NCBI GenBank assembly: GCA_001640655.1
Contig: LXGT01000144.1
Coordinates: 1-64,000, forward strand
Source: Endoconidiophora laricicola
Taxonomy: Eukaryota; Ascomycota; Sordariomycetes; Microascales; Ceratocystidaceae
DNA length: 64,000 nucleotides
Reading direction: 5' to 3'
Both the position numbers and the translations under genes were made by a program. Below, piece after piece: positions 46,278 to 59,266 of this stretch. The notes beneath the pieces are model-generated. The model ran no database searches and was not told the DNA's origin. It saw only the letters and a list, made by a program, of their open reading frames with translations. The number at the start of each line of letters is the position of its first letter. Position 1 is the first letter of the stretch.

Positions 46278-46560
46278 GGTTACGTTGGTTCAGGGCAACG
46301 ATCTGAATTGCAACAAGATGATTATTTTAAGTCTAATAGATAATATGCATTAAGAAGTGTAGATTAAACCCACGACAAGGATCGTTTTTTGGCAAAAAAG
46401 TGTACATATTCAAGCTCATCTTGCTTATGTTCGAGATAGGCGTGGTCTATGTAGTTTACTTATTTATGATTCCCTCGATAGGAAAATAAGTAGACAGGTA
46501 GGCCCGATGCAAACGTGAGTTTATTATACCGTATCATCAGCCACAACAAGCCATAATATT

Positions 46561-48369
46561 CTAATCCTCATCCCAGTTCTAAAAACAAAATTGCCATGTT
46601 AGTTTGTCTATTCCCTATAATTATGAGTTTCTGTCGTCAATAGGTGTCAGACTTACAGGGTTAGGAGCAGGCGGTTTGGGACCGCCGGCTTGCTTAGCAA
46701 CGATGATTTGGTCGACCGAGAGGATTGTCCGAGCAGCCTCAGTAGCTAGTTTGATAGCCCAATGCTTAGTGATCAATAGATCGAGAATGCCCTCTTCTTG
46801 GGTGTTCAAAGTACCACTATTATCATTGTTTTCAATATCAACGCCAGTATCCCAATCTTCAGACTCGTAATGGGCGGCATAAAGCGTGCTCAGGATTTCA
46901 GTGGCATCTAAGCCCGCACTTTCCGCTAGAGCGCGGGGAACAACCTCAAAAGCTTCACCATACTTCTTGATGGCATATTGAGGCAAGTTGGGGGTTTTGT
47001 CACCAAACGCTTGTATCCGCTCAACAAGCTGGATCTCTGTCGCTCCAGCACCAGGGACTAAGCGAGCATCACGAGTAATGGCCTTTACGACATTGACACC
47101 ATCATCAACAGCGCGCTCCACATCATCAAGATGGTTCTGGGTAGCACCTCGTAAGACAATAGTAGATGTGCGGGTCACTTCGTTCTCTTGACGAAAGACT
47201 GTAACGCGATCACCGCCAATTTCCATAGTTTCAACAACATCAATGTTGCCCATCTCATCAGGCATAGGAGCACCAAAACGTGCTAGAGGAGACGCACCGG
47301 CGACGCGGCAGATTCTCCGAAGTTCAAATTTACTGAGAACCTTGATGAGAAGGATACCGTACCGGTTAAGATAATGCAGAGCGAGCTCACCAACAGTAGA
47401 TCCGGCAATCACTACACGCACGCCGGAGTCATGGAGCTCCTTGACAGCGGCCTCTAGCTGGGTTTCCTCGCCCTTGGTGAAGTCAAGCATTTCCTTGGCA
47501 TTCTTGAGGAGCACGGTACCCTTGGTCTCAGTCTGACTGATATCAATAGCACAGGTGTATACGGCAACCTTAGCCTTGCTAACCTTCTTGACAGAGCCGG
47601 CAGGCTCCTTGGGAAAGACCATACCCTTGACGACACGACTCTGCTCTAAGCTGCTTCCCATGATTTTGACTACTCTGATGTTGTCAACATTGAAATGTGC
47701 AGGGTTCTTGGGAAGAACTGAGAGGACAGCTTCCGCAACAAGATCACCTAGGAATTCTTCGTTTCCACTTTGCTTACTAGCGATGACAGTACGGATGGCT
47801 TTGCTGAGCTGTTCCTGTGAATGAAGATCCTCGACACTGCTAGTAGATAGCTTTTCCAACGTCTCAAGAGCAAAGTTCTGAGCCATTTCGTAGCCAGCAA
47901 CTATATCAGCTGTTTTCAAGCCCATGCGGAGAAGATCTTCTGCTTTTTTGAGAAGCTCACCGGCTAGAATCATGACTAGATTGGTACCGTCACCTAGTTC
48001 AGCCTCTTGTTGTTGAGATGCCATGACGAGTAATTTAGCACAAGGGTGAACAACGTCGAGTTCCTTTAAAATGGTAGCAGCATCGGATGTCAAGACCATC
48101 TTCTGAAGGTGATTGATAACGATCTTGTTACGGCCATAGGGGCCAAGAGAAGTCTGGAGGGTTGATGAGATCGAGCGACAAGCTTCGATGTTCCGGAGAA
48201 CAGCGCCATCTTCGTTGTCATAGCTATGTGAGCGAACGGTGGTTAGTATGAGTGCTTCTCTTCGCAGTAAGTTATTGAGTTTCAGCAGCTAGTTGCGGGG
48301 TAATTCTCACCTGTTATAGCCCTGTTTGAAAAGGCCCGCATTGGGAGCATTGGGGATGTTGAGAGACAT
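46561..48369 (-). CDS. CCT8, TCP-1 theta subunit of the CCT chaperonin
   Basis: Three exons, 48369-48311, 48223-46657 and 46578-46561, encode 547 residues, the usual theta-subunit length. Group II chaperonin motifs include LGPYGRNK, the ATP-site GDGTN, and the C-terminal GGPKPPAPNPNWDED. The last exon is only 18 bases (NWDED plus stop) and is reached by a 78-base intron with a GTAAGT donor; without it the protein would end in a short unrelated tail. CCT folds actin, tubulin and other cytosolic proteins as a double-ring of eight paralogous subunits. The gene is divergent from the eL43 gene, 523 bases away. Confidence 0.95.
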
Positions 48370-48892
48370 TTTGGGTATCGTGTTGTGATTGCGAATCTCT
48401 TAGCAATGCAACAGATAACAAAAGTCACGATGTGTCGTAGTATTTGTTTAACAAGAGTTCTCTACCTTGCAATAGGCTACCATATATCACGGATAAGTCA
48501 ACGTACTAGAAATTCTCTCTGTTGATTCTGGAGGGGAACTAGCCAATAGGCGCGTAGCTCAAATGCCCCGCCATTAGCTTCTCGAACCCCCTGAGCTCTA
48601 ACATGGGTATACCGACTTAGGTTGTTGAACCAAAGATTTACCGTGGTTGTCCGTAAGTTCCCACTTTATACAGTGCAGTATAGAAATGGAATAAAATGAG
48701 TTTGCTGACTACACTTTGAGCCCCACATATAAGACCCGATCACGTGATTATCCGCCCTGGGATTTTGCGCACAACACCAAAAATTCTTGTGGGCTTCTGG
48801 GCTAATGGATATTTTCACTATCGCAAAGAAACTCCTCTCTCGCATCTCAAGACAACAACCCCTCAGTCTCACCACCCAAATCACATATCACA
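48370..48892. other. Shared promoter region, CCT8 and eL43
   Basis: 523 bases between the two start codons of highly expressed, growth-related genes. I found no perfect heat-shock element and no clear TATA box; the side nearest eL43 is C/T-rich. Confidence 0.5.
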
Positions 48893-49669
48893 ATGGCTAA
48901 GCGCACGAAGAAGGTTGGCGTTACCGGCAAAGTATGTTATGACAACTCCCCACGTTGAACTTCCAATCAACAGATCCAGTCTTTTACTTTTTTTCCAGTG
49001 ACTAATTAAATTCAACAGTACGGTACTAGGTAAGAATTAACCTACTATGTGATATTGCCCTACGATCTCTGCATATCTTGAAAAGTCGAACTGCGTACTA
49101 TCCGATGCCTACCAAGCACTTGACTACTCAAATCACACACTCTGGCGATCGATTATCTATAAGCAGAATTTCGATAAAATTTACGCCTGCCTCGAAATTT
49201 CGAACCACATCTGATCTTGTCTTCGCTCACATACACGCTCAATACGACACCACGCGGAACTTTTTGACAATGTAGAGACATATCTACCTCATGAGACAAA
49301 TACTAACTTTCCGGGCAGATACGGTTCCTCACTCCGTAAGGTTGCCAAGAAGGCTGAGATTTCTCAGCACGCCCGTTACACCTGCGCTTTCTGCGGAAAA
49401 GACAACGTGAAGCGTCACTCTGTCGGTATCTGGAACTGCAAGTCCTGCAACAAGACCCTGGCTGGCGGTGCCTACACTCTGGCGTACGTTTACACTTTCC
49501 ACATAATCATCCGCATATGTTGAAATCTTGTTCCATCAAATAATTTTCAACGAGGAACATGGCGCGAAATCGCAAACAAAGACTGATACTAACTGAATAA
49601 TGCAGTACCCCCGCTGCCACTACCATGCGCTCGACTCTTCGTCGTCTGCGTGAGATCGCCGAGGTGTAA
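48893..49669 (+). CDS. Ribosomal protein eL43 (L37Ae)
   Basis: Four exons, 48893-48931, 49019-49029, 49319-49483 and 49606-49669, encode 92 residues, the same length as yeast Rpl43. Exon 2 is an 11-base micro-exon (Tyr-Gly-Thr plus two bases of the Arg codon); it is required to join TGK to RYGSSLR. The zinc ribbon has CAFCGK and CKSCNK. The C-terminal helix MRSTLRRLREIAEV matches the family. It is a component of the cytosolic 60S subunit, with a zinc finger contacting 25S rRNA. The intron of 289 bases is the largest here; I looked for box C/D motifs in it and saw no convincing pair. Confidence 0.95.
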
Positions 49670-50924
49670 ACGGAACACATAGATATGAAAAAAATTCAAA
49701 ATGTTTCTGTTAATTAGGTTTCGGGTAAAAATTATGGACATGATACAAATGACGACGACCTCGTCGATCATCCGGGCATAACGTGACGGGTAAATTTAGG
49801 TCAAAATTCATTGGGACTCAACAATTCTGTCAGAAAGTACCAAACATGTTGCTCATGGAGTTTTGTTTTATTTTCTTGCACTGTTTCAAAGCATTTACAT
49901 ATGACGAGTACTTGGGATTGTAGAATGCCCTTTCTTGACGTTGTACACTCCATGCTACAGCGATAGATACTGCTTTGTTATCCTTATCGTTAAATATGAT
50001 GTGATGATGAAAGATGTTATTATTTGGTCATCTGTTGCGGGCTGCAGAAATATAAATTGCTCATGTACAGTTGCTACATATCAAATGTATCAAGTCTATT
50101 AGTAGCAAGGGTTGCTTATTTAGTGGGATCATGAATGGTAAACAATGGGTTCTAATATGCTTCAGTGTTTGACAACAATGATGACTGATTGTTTCCATGA
50201 TAATCTTGAGAACTTGTTATCTTGTATCTGGACTTTCTCTCCTTCCTTTATATAGCTATTGTATATATGCTGTAACAATGAGTAAATGTACCATTGGTGA
50301 GCCTGCCTAGCTAGTGGAAGACTTATCTAGTGAGGCTGTTTGACTACTATGTTAGTGAGGTCTGCGGGCTAGTTTTGCCTTGACATGCTTTGCCTTATAC
50401 CGATGAGCGAGATCCATATATAACCCTAGTGGTAGGGTCTGCATACCTGAGGGCAGCACTCGACAGCTGGCAAGAAGTGTCAATTTACTGCGCTAGGATA
50501 CCCGTGTTCTGATCAAGTCTGTAATGTAGCCTATACTATTTGGTTAATCAAACTAAGTAGTTTAGCATTAATAGTAAGCTACACTGAGCACCAATGCTGC
50601 CTGTAATAATCTGGACTTTCTATTTGCTTGGACTACCATACTATACTTATAGCGCGCGGTTTGCTCACAAGCCTGCCTTCAACTTCTTTCATTAATCCTC
50701 GCCCATAACAATTCTCCTATCAACATCTTTGGTATACTACCACATAGTTAGTACTATTTACCAACCATTGACTTTTCTTTTATGGCTCAAAGCTCTATTA
50801 GCTTGAGATTCCAATCACCGCTCTTTTGGAAGCCGCCATCAACTCCATTTTTAGATTTATTATATCATCAGCATCGCGATTGTTTATCCTTTGTCACTGG
50901 CGCAAACATTGAATATCTGTTGCC
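49670..50924. other. Intergenic DNA
   Basis: About 1.25 kb downstream of eL43 and upstream of the RING-PHD gene. A/T-rich; no coding frame, tRNA or strong element is recognised. Confidence 0.55.
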
Positions 50925-53337
50925 ATGTCTAGTGAGGGCGAACATCAGTGCCCCATTTGTCTGGAGGCCGTATCAGGGCGTGGGTTGCCAGACGCCTCCT
51001 CTCTCTCTGAGGATAAAACATCGGTATTGGACTTGGACAATGCCCACGACCCAGCGCTATTTGCTGCTGTCGCTGCTGCAATCAATGTGAACAGCGACGG
51101 CATATCTCCGGCGTCATCTTCTAGCTCGAACTTGGATGAGCTAGAGCTAGGCGGCCGCACGAGCCCTCCAGGGTTAGATGATACGCGTGCACCACAGGCG
51201 GCATCTACTTCCACATCCGTTTTGCCCGATAGCAAGATATTAATGTCCAAGATCATGTTTTCGCTCAAGAACGGCGGCAGCCTCTTGGCATCGCTTGACT
51301 CCTGCGACCATGTCTTCCACCATGCATGCATAAAGATATGGACTAACCGGGCAAACTCATGTCCCATGTGCCGTGAGGATTTTACTAAAATCCATATCTT
51401 CGTGGAAGGTAAAACACACCACTTCTATACCCAGGTGCAGGTGCCATTTTAGTGGATATACCACCGATAACTACCCACTATTTGCTGCCATATGATACAT
51501 TATAGGAATCTAAGTGCTAACATTCATATGCCTAGGGTCTCACGTATTGACCTATCGCGTTGAGTCTAAGAAGCAGGAAGGTGACCACCTGCAGTCGGAT
51601 CACGATCTTGCTTTGGAACTAGATAATGAAAATGGGCGTTTTCGCCAACAATCTCAAGTGTGCCTGGCTTGCCAAGGAGATGGCAACCAACATGGTCTCC
51701 TAACTTGTGATGGTTGCGACAGTCGCTATCATCCTGCGTGCCTAGGCCTTGCTAATGCTCCAGACGGTGATTGGTTTTGCATGGAATGTCTGCATCTTGC
51801 GGACCAGCATAATCTGCACCCTACCACAAGACCTCTCAGCAGACGCCCTCCTGCCCCCAGACAGCGGGCTATGCAGCCTCGGCTCGCCCAGGGCCAACAC
51901 AACATCATCCGTGATGAAGGCAATGATGATAGCACTGGGTCAGGCGTTGCCCGTGGACAAGACAGAAGGGGCCTGTCTTTACGGCAACGACTTCGCCTCG
52001 CAGTGGAGGTTCGCCGCACTCGTGAGCATTATCAGAGCTTCCACGAGGAGCCTATGGCCGTATCATTTGCCAATGCGAGACCACCACAGTATCGCCTGGC
52101 GCCAATTGTGCCCGTCCCAATAGCGCCGTCAGCTGTTGATGTGGAGGTAGCTACTGCCTGGGACGTTCTCGATCAGGCCCGTCAAAGCATGCCAACGACG
52201 AGAACCGCAATAAGCGTGCTGCTACCATCTGAGCAGACGACTGACACTTCGAGTGTGAGAAACTCTCAAAGACTAGGCCCTGCGAACATGTCTCGATCGC
52301 TGGCTGCCCAGAATATTTCTCGCCGAAAGCGTACTGTGCCTTCCGATGAAAATGATGGCGCTTGTTCATCAACGTCCACCTCTAGTAGCAGCCGTAAGTT
52401 AAAGCGGCCTTGTATGCGTCCACAGAAGACAGCAACTGCTGAGAGCTTGGAACAGGCGTCATCATCCACGGTATCATCAAACGTGCAAACGCCTTCTAGG
52501 ACTTCACCAGTGCCCGACCGCCCCTCGGTATTCTCAAGCCTGCTAAGAAATATCGAGACATCCACAGACAAAACTTGCGAAAGCATGTCTGTGTTCATCC
52601 GCGGGGAACGCTCCGAGGCGACGTCTCCCTTGGGCTCCCCACAGCCTAGTAGTAGGCCTGGATCCCGTGGGCGAGGCTCTCCATTGCCGATTCTCGAGGC
52701 AAGATCGAGCTCACCCGGCCTGACTTCGCGAATCGAGCCCGACTACACATCATACTCCGATTTGTTCATTGACCCACGGCGTCAAAAACCCGTGGCCGCT
52801 GAAAAGGAGGCGCTGCGTCCTCGGCCTCGTCGCGATCAGAGCCCCGATAGTGTAACTTCAGCCACGTCGGCGCCTCTATCTTTGATCTGCAAACGTACCA
52901 GAACTCCGGCTTGGCTTGTGACATCTGATGATGAGGATTGTGCATTGCCTCCGACTCCGACCAATAGCCGTCGTTCTGCTACAGGCAAGAACCCAAAGGT
53001 AGCGGCTGTACGCTCAAGATCGCTGGAACGGAGACTCAGCGATGCCGGCTCTGCATCCCTCCATGATGCAACTAGACGATATCCGTCTAAAGCGACGCCT
53101 GACCAAGACCCGTATGCGACAGCGGTACAGGCTTCATTGCGTACGTACATGGTGGGATCCAGCTCTATCACATCGGGTCAATTCGGCCGTATCAATGCTG
53201 TAGCACTGCGTTTGGTCCGATCAGAAATGGCTCAGATGGCTGACACTGAAGCTAATTTCCTAAAGAGATTGAACAGTATCGCGCAAAAAGTTGTCTCTTC
53301 GGAGGTGAAAGCCATTCTTTCAACACGCGATTCTTGA
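50925..53337 (+). CDS. RING-PHD protein, PHRF1/Asr1-like
   Basis: Two exons, 50925-51408 and 51536-53337, encode 761 residues. A RING-H2 finger is present but split: C9-P-I-C12, then C127-x-H129, H132, C135, C146 and C149. A Ser/Gly-rich insert of 114 residues separates the first pair from the second, against the usual 9-39. After the 127-base intron a PHD finger follows (C4HC3, about 206-250: CLACQGDG to WFCMEC). The middle is disordered S/P/R. The last ~80 residues form a predicted helical region that could bind the RNA polymerase II CTD as in PHRF1/Asr1, which act as ubiquitin ligases on chromatin. The domain calls are firm; the CTD link is inference. It is convergent with the septin-like gene. 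Confidence 0.85.
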
Positions 53338-54006
53338 TGCTGCGAGGGGCGTGACTGGTGTTGGGGGAAGGTGCTTGTTGCATAGCAATTTCACGTAGCG
53401 GTACTACTATCTCTATTACTCAAGAGCGCTTTGGTTCTTGGATATCTCTTGATTTTGTTTAGGTTTTTAGATTTTTGTTATGCTTCTCTTCTTTACTGTC
53501 TTCCCTTTTCTCTGTATGTACATACTGTATTGCTTCAGCACTCCTTTTTTCTTCTTCTTACATTTTGTCGGCATTATGGTATAGGATAGGATCGCTTGGC
53601 GCATTTGGTTTAAATTGGGCTAGTTAGCAATATCATGCTTCTAGCAACAGGGTTATACACATGGTCACAACTTTGAATACCGAAGTTCATGACCCAGTCA
53701 TTGTTCAATATCATTTTTGTTATCTTCTTTCCCATCCTGCATTCAAACCTTCACGTTCCAATTTCATGTTAACGATAGAGCACACTTAATATCATAGCAA
53801 TTTATTAAAGTCATTACAGATATAGCATCATACATTCAACAGCAACCCGATTAGCAATAACCAAAAGATTTCATAAAAACTAGACATACACACACACATA
53901 TATATACACTATTGTTATTACGTTGAAATATACATTCAAATCAAACGTGATTAATCATGAATTAGTGCATTATCTTCCCATAAAAATTTACTCTCTTGGG
54001 CACTCT
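53338..54006. other. Convergent 3' intergenic DNA
   Basis: 669 bases, T-rich then A-rich, between the RING-PHD and septin-like genes. It holds a short CA/TA tract near 53890-53910 and no gene. Confidence 0.6.
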
Positions 54007-56138
54007 TCACCATAATGGAAGGCTACTAAGAGAGAGCCCACTGCCAACTAGTCCAACGGTTCCTATAATCTGTACGGCAGACCAACCAGTATATTTGATA
54101 CCACGCAGGGTTGCTAGTAGACCTAGTGGATCTTGCTGAAGACTAGGAGTTTCAGAGCGGGTACGACCTGAATGGTGACGTCGCTGTGCGGATGTGTTAA
54201 GGGTCGTGTAGTTTTCAGAACCTGAATTATGATGATGAATCACCTCCCCTGGCATGCACCGGCGTACCAACGTATTACTAGCTGCGAACTGAACCTCAGT
54301 ATCAATATCTTGCAGAATGGTATCATGTACTGGCAGCCGCAAGTTAGCTAGACTACGTCGTAGGTTTCGTGCCCAGGGTTCGCTGATATGAAGAGGAATG
54401 ACTGTAGATACGGATTCGCTTGTGAAAGATCTACTTTGGATAGAGTAGGCATCATGGCGCCTTATGAGTTGTGTAGTTGGCGAGGGGTGCCTCATTGAGT
54501 GCGTGATAGACTGCTCAGCAATTTTGTGAGCAGCAGAATGACGAAGCCAGCTAGCATTGTCTATCGAAAAGATATCGTTCACAAGCCGTTGTAGGTCACT
54601 AGGTTGCGATGTGAGATTATCATCATCCGCGTTTGGCAAAACAAAACTATCGTATAGTTCCAGACCACAAACATCATTGGGTGGCATCATCGTGATAGCA
54701 TAAACATCACTACTAACGGAGTCAAACGAGAAGCTATTGATGCCGGCTGATTGGAATTTAATGTGGGCTGAGGCTTTTAGAGATGACAGACAATCGGTAG
54801 AAGTGTTTTCTGTGTCATACAGCAAAGGTATGATGTTAGTATATGGCTGAAGAGCTTGCAGGAAGCAGATGTCGGCAGAACTAGGCCCTGTCAAATCTAT
54901 CAGGTAGAGCACGGCACTGATGAGATTACTCTCGTCGCTACCTAGCATCCGAGCAGCCTCAGACCTGTTTTCAAAAGAACAAACACTCAAAGGAGAGAGT
55001 CCAGCCTCCACATACTTTATGAGAGTAGTAGAGATAAGACTAGCCTCATGTTCCGTGGTAAATGTGGGTGTATTCAAGAAAGAAATGTTACGGTCAAGGA
55101 GGGCATCATGGGCAACAAGGTGTTTGGATCTAGCCAATGGGGGGGGGGATATAGACGACCACCAGTGAGGTTGAGGCTTGGAGCTGGCGCGAGTTTCAAT
55201 CAGAACGTCGGTCGATCTCGCCGGATCCACGGCGCGCGGGCAATCGGTATGAACGATATGCGAGCATGTCTTTGTAATGACGCTGACTATAGCAGATTTC
55301 ATAGAATCTAAAAATTGTTAGCGATTTGTCTAACTTTAGTATGGCAATTATAGATTATTGGCGTACCTGTGCCGCCAGCAACTGCAAACTTAAGGCGTCC
55401 TAGTGCTTTCCCGGTAGCAGTGAACGGCTTCCGAGATGGAACGGTGATGACTGGCATAATGAACTGTGGTGGTGTGATGCTATCATTATCATTATCAGGA
55501 GATGACATAACATCAAAGCTGTGCAGACTGGCCAAGTCGGCGAAGTCAGCCAAACTAGAGGAGGGATAGTCGGAGAAAGAGGCAGCAAGCGATTCTCCCA
55601 GCGATGAACAACTGCTCAACACGGACGAAGGCCCTAAGGCCCCCAACCGCGATAGAGCGGGCGAGTTAAGGGCTTGAGGCGAAGAACTTGGCGGGCATGA
55701 AGAAGGCGCTTCCATGATAGAGTACGAGTGCGAGTCGCTATCAAGGTCATTTTCATCGCCAGCGACCATAGATGGCAGCGACGCAATAGTTTCGACGCCG
55801 TAATTCAGTGTATCGTCAAGAGAGCTGCTTGTGCCCGACGCATGAAAGTAGGCCTCATTGTCAGCTTCACGGGGCGTCGTTGCGGCGCTGCTACTAGCAA
55901 CAGATGCGAGAGATGGCGACCGCTTCGATCGCTTGTGGGGATGTCCCCATACAGCGGCGTGGGGATGCAGGCTTTGATGCGAGTTACTGCGCGAACGCAC
56001 TGCATCCATGGACGCTTCGGAGCCGATGAAAAAGGCAGTCGATGGGGAATCACGATTTGCATTTAAAATGGTAGGCCCGCTGCAAAATCCATGGTTACTA
56101 CTTGTGCCGCCAGTATTGACGTTCCCGGAATTGCGCAT
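54007..56138 (-). CDS. Septin-like pseudo-GTPase with hydrophobic C-terminus
   Basis: Two exons, 56138-55367 and 55307-54007, encode 690 residues; the 59-base intron falls inside the P-loop codons. Residues 1-225 are disordered and Ser-rich. From about 225 the pattern FIMPVITVPSRKPFTATGKALGRLKFAVAG (shown here only as landmarks FIMP, RKPFT, GKALG) resembles the entry to a fungal septin-type G domain. The P-loop reads G255-G-T-D-S-M260-K-S, so the second invariant Gly is Met. The switch-2 DxxG motif reads NTPT (336-339). No AKAD-type G4 is visible. The protein ends in a Gly-rich hydrophobic segment (about 666-688), a possible tail anchor. I infer a catalytically dead septin relative, perhaps membrane-bound. 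A C10 run encodes part of residues 309-314. Confidence 0.65.
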
Positions 56139-58053
56139 TATGGTCCAAAGTGGAGACTCAGATCACGTATGATCAAGAGCGGAGGCGGTGGAGCGAGAGT
56201 CTAGCAGAAATGCAGAAAAACACAATGACAAGAGTCGACGCAAGATCAGACTGGGAAGTACGCTGAGAAAGGCAATATTGCAACAGAACAACAATCGGCT
56301 TGAGTGTGTCTCGACGACCTGCGTGTTTGTGATTTGCGATTGTTTAGGTGGCACAATGGAGATGATCAGGGTGGAGAGCGGTGGTCAGACGACGTTGAGG
56401 ATGACAAAAGATAAATTATAGGCCAGGCAGTTTCTTATCAACACCCCAAAGTATGTACTGTGAAATTCTGGGATTGAAATGTGACGAGAAAACATAAAAA
56501 TAAAATAAAAAGAAAGCGAAACTACCACTTCTGTAGCTATAAATAATAAATGATCGTGGAATGATTATATTGAGAGAAAAGCAACGACGGCGGCCTTCAC
56601 AAGAGTGTTCAGTGCATATTAATCAGACTGAGATGAGGATAATTGTGAGAGTGAGGATGATCAGCAGAAGGTCGCCGCCACCTTTACAGGGCATTTCTCC
56701 AAGGCTTTGGAGTACGGCTCAGGAGATGTTGAAGGATGTTTACAGCATTGTAGGGATATGAGAAGTGAAGATGAAAGAGACGGCGCCAAAACTTGCCAAA
56801 TTCCGGTTTACAAAAGGCACTCCGTATAACCAACTACATATATACATTATGCGATATCTACTGTCCTGCTAGATACATCATCTACAAATATTTACCCCCC
56901 CCCCCCTCTTCCCAAAAAAAAAAGCGGTTTATCTCTTATGCAACATAGGCGACGTAATGGAACTTGAGGGGCCTGAGTGCTCTCACGACTTTACGTGCCT
57001 TTGCGCTACTTATGGAGAGAGTTCATGCCATGACATGGTGTCAGAATTAAGGAAAACAGCCGATATGTATTATTATATACGCATCAGTACAACCCCGCTA
57101 ATACCAACAAAAGGTCTCGTCATAGTTAGTGTACCAGCAAAAGTCGTAGTTACTCTGTACCCAAAGAAACAACAACAAGCCAATAAACAAAACATTTTAA
57201 ACATGTATCCTGTTGATACAACTACAACTTATATTCATATTCTGCCATTGCTGGACATGTTACTACGCATAGCATCATCATTCCACGCTATAGTTTAAAC
57301 AATTCAAGAACCTTGGTTATATTGTAGATTTTGCCATTAATATCAAAACTTGGCTTTTATAACTTGCGGTTGAGTCTTCCTTTCAACGATGCAGTCGGTC
57401 TGATCAAAGCTTGTTACAGAACATGATAACTTTACTTCGCTTGGAATTTCCCTATATTGTCTACTGTCTTTTCTAAAACGGCACCCTCCCTTTCCGCCAT
57501 TTGCTCTCTTCCCGTCTCTTGTTTGTTGACCTAAGCCACTTGTGATAGATATTCTTTTTTCCCAACCAACCGATCACCATATAGTGAATTCCGATTATAG
57601 TATACCCAAAGCCTTCTTTTATCATCATAACCAATCAGTCCTCCAGCCAATACCTGTCACCACTATAGCGCATATGCTTCCACGACAAGTCGTAACTTCA
57701 CACCCCAGCCTTCATTCTGCGCATACAAGCAGTGCAGCCGGTGAATTTCACCACATAAAGCTTGTGCTTCACAGCCTTACGGATAACAGAATCCGCTTCC
57801 TTCTTGCTCGTCATTGTTATCGTATCTCAGTTGTTCCCAGCACATACATTTTTCAATTTCTATCGCATGAGTTCACAATAGTGTAGCTTTTTAATCCCCG
57901 TCATCCCGCCGACACATTACTAGTACTATCAATATTTAGGCCACTATCCATCCATTCCATAGCTACTTCAATCCCTCCCCCGCTTAGTATAATAGCCAAT
58001 CAACCACCACATCTTTCGTGACGACGACTAATTTTTAGCCATATTTCCATACA

Positions 58054-58056
<3 letters not shown>
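56139..58056. other. Divergent intergenic DNA, septin-like gene and PHO85
   Basis: About 1.9 kb. A C-run at about 56896-56909 is followed by an A-run. Frames at 56957-57298 and 57542-57886 look fortuitous. The PHO85 side is a pyrimidine-rich leader-like stretch ending in the AC microsatellite. Confidence 0.55.

Positions 58057-58119
<63 letters not shown>
58057..58119. repeat. (AC)31 microsatellite before PHO85
   Basis: A near-perfect 63-base AC tract ending 22 bases before the PHO85 start codon, so probably in its 5' UTR. Such tracts mutate quickly in length. Confidence 0.9.
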
Positions 58120-58121
<2 letters not shown>

Positions 58122-58141
58122 ATACCACAACAGACGTTATC

Positions 58142-59266
58142 ATGGATAGTAAAAGACACGCCAGCTCATTCCAGCAACTAGAAAAGCTAGGAGAGGGTAC
58201 TTATGCTACAGTACGTATAAACATGCTACATCAGCCTATCGAAAGTTCAAAAGACCGGCTGCTAATATATGTTGCGTACTAGGTGTTTAAAGGTCGCAAT
58301 CGCCAAACCGGCGATCTCGTCGCTTTAAAAGAAATCCATCTAGACTCCGAAGAGGGAACACCTTCAACCGCCATTCGCGAGATATCGCTCATGAAGGAGT
58401 TAAAACACGAAAATATTCTCGCCCTACACGATGTTATCCACACGGAGAATAAACTTATGCTAGTTTTCGACTACATGGATGGTGATCTCAAAAAATACAT
58501 GGACAGCCATGGAGATCATGGAGCACTCAAGCCAGCAACTATCAAGTCCTTTATGTTTCAACTGCTGAAAGGCATCGAATTCTGCCATCAAAATCGGGTG
58601 CTTCATCGAGATCTCAAGCCTCAAAACCTACTCATCAACAACAAAGGCTCCCTCAAGTTAGGTGATTTCGGCCTTGCACGCGCATTCGGAATTCCTGTCA
58701 ACACATTTTCAAATGAAGTTGTGACTCTTTGGTACAGAGCTCCTGATGTTTTACTTGGATCTCGTACCTACAACACTTCCATCGATATCTGGTCGGCTGG
58801 ATGCATCATGGCCGAAATGTACACTGGCCGTCCGCTCTTTCCCGGTACAACTAACGAAGACCAGTTACACAAAATCTTCCGCATCATGGGAACGCCCAAC
58901 GACCGCACATGGCCTAATGTCACAAAGTTCCCCGAGTACAAAGCCACATTTCCCGTCCATGCACCGCAAGACCTGCGTACCATTCTTCCTCAGATCGATG
59001 CCGACGGTATACAACTTTTGACCATGATGCTCCAGCCACGTCCTGAGCTCAGAATCAGCGCGCTCAATGCTCTCCAACACCCATGGTTTAGTGATATCAT
59101 CATCCAGCAGCAGCAGCAGCATCAACAAGCGCAACTCCAGCACCAACAAGCTGCCGCTGTCATGCACGCACAGGCTCAAGCTCAAGCCCAAGTTCAAGCA
59201 GCCCAAGCAGCCCAAGCCCAAGCCCGTGCCTACCAAGATGCTGCTCACGGCTACGGATACCAATAG
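58142..59266 (+). CDS. Cyclin-dependent kinase PHO85
   Basis: Two exons, 58142-58210 and 58283-59266, encode 350 residues. Kinase landmarks: GEGTYA loop (17-22, with regulatory-type Y21), K39, PSTAIRE cyclin-binding helix (50-56), HRDLKPQN (131-138), DFG (151-153) and the WYRAPDVLLG segment. It fits PHO85/PhoA, the nutrient-responsive CDK controlling phosphate signalling, glycogen and polarity. The C-terminal tail is Gln/Ala-rich. The stop is TAG at 59264, after CAA. In the same frame, 77 more codons run to a TGA at 59498-59500 with continued N/H/Q-rich protein-like composition, so the annotated end may be a nonsense change of CAG or a readthrough site. The AC microsatellite lies just upstream. 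Confidence 0.95.

Noticed and set aside
49030..49318. Possible snoRNA in the largest eL43 intron
   Set aside because: Candidate C and D boxes are weak, and no flanking terminal stem was found.
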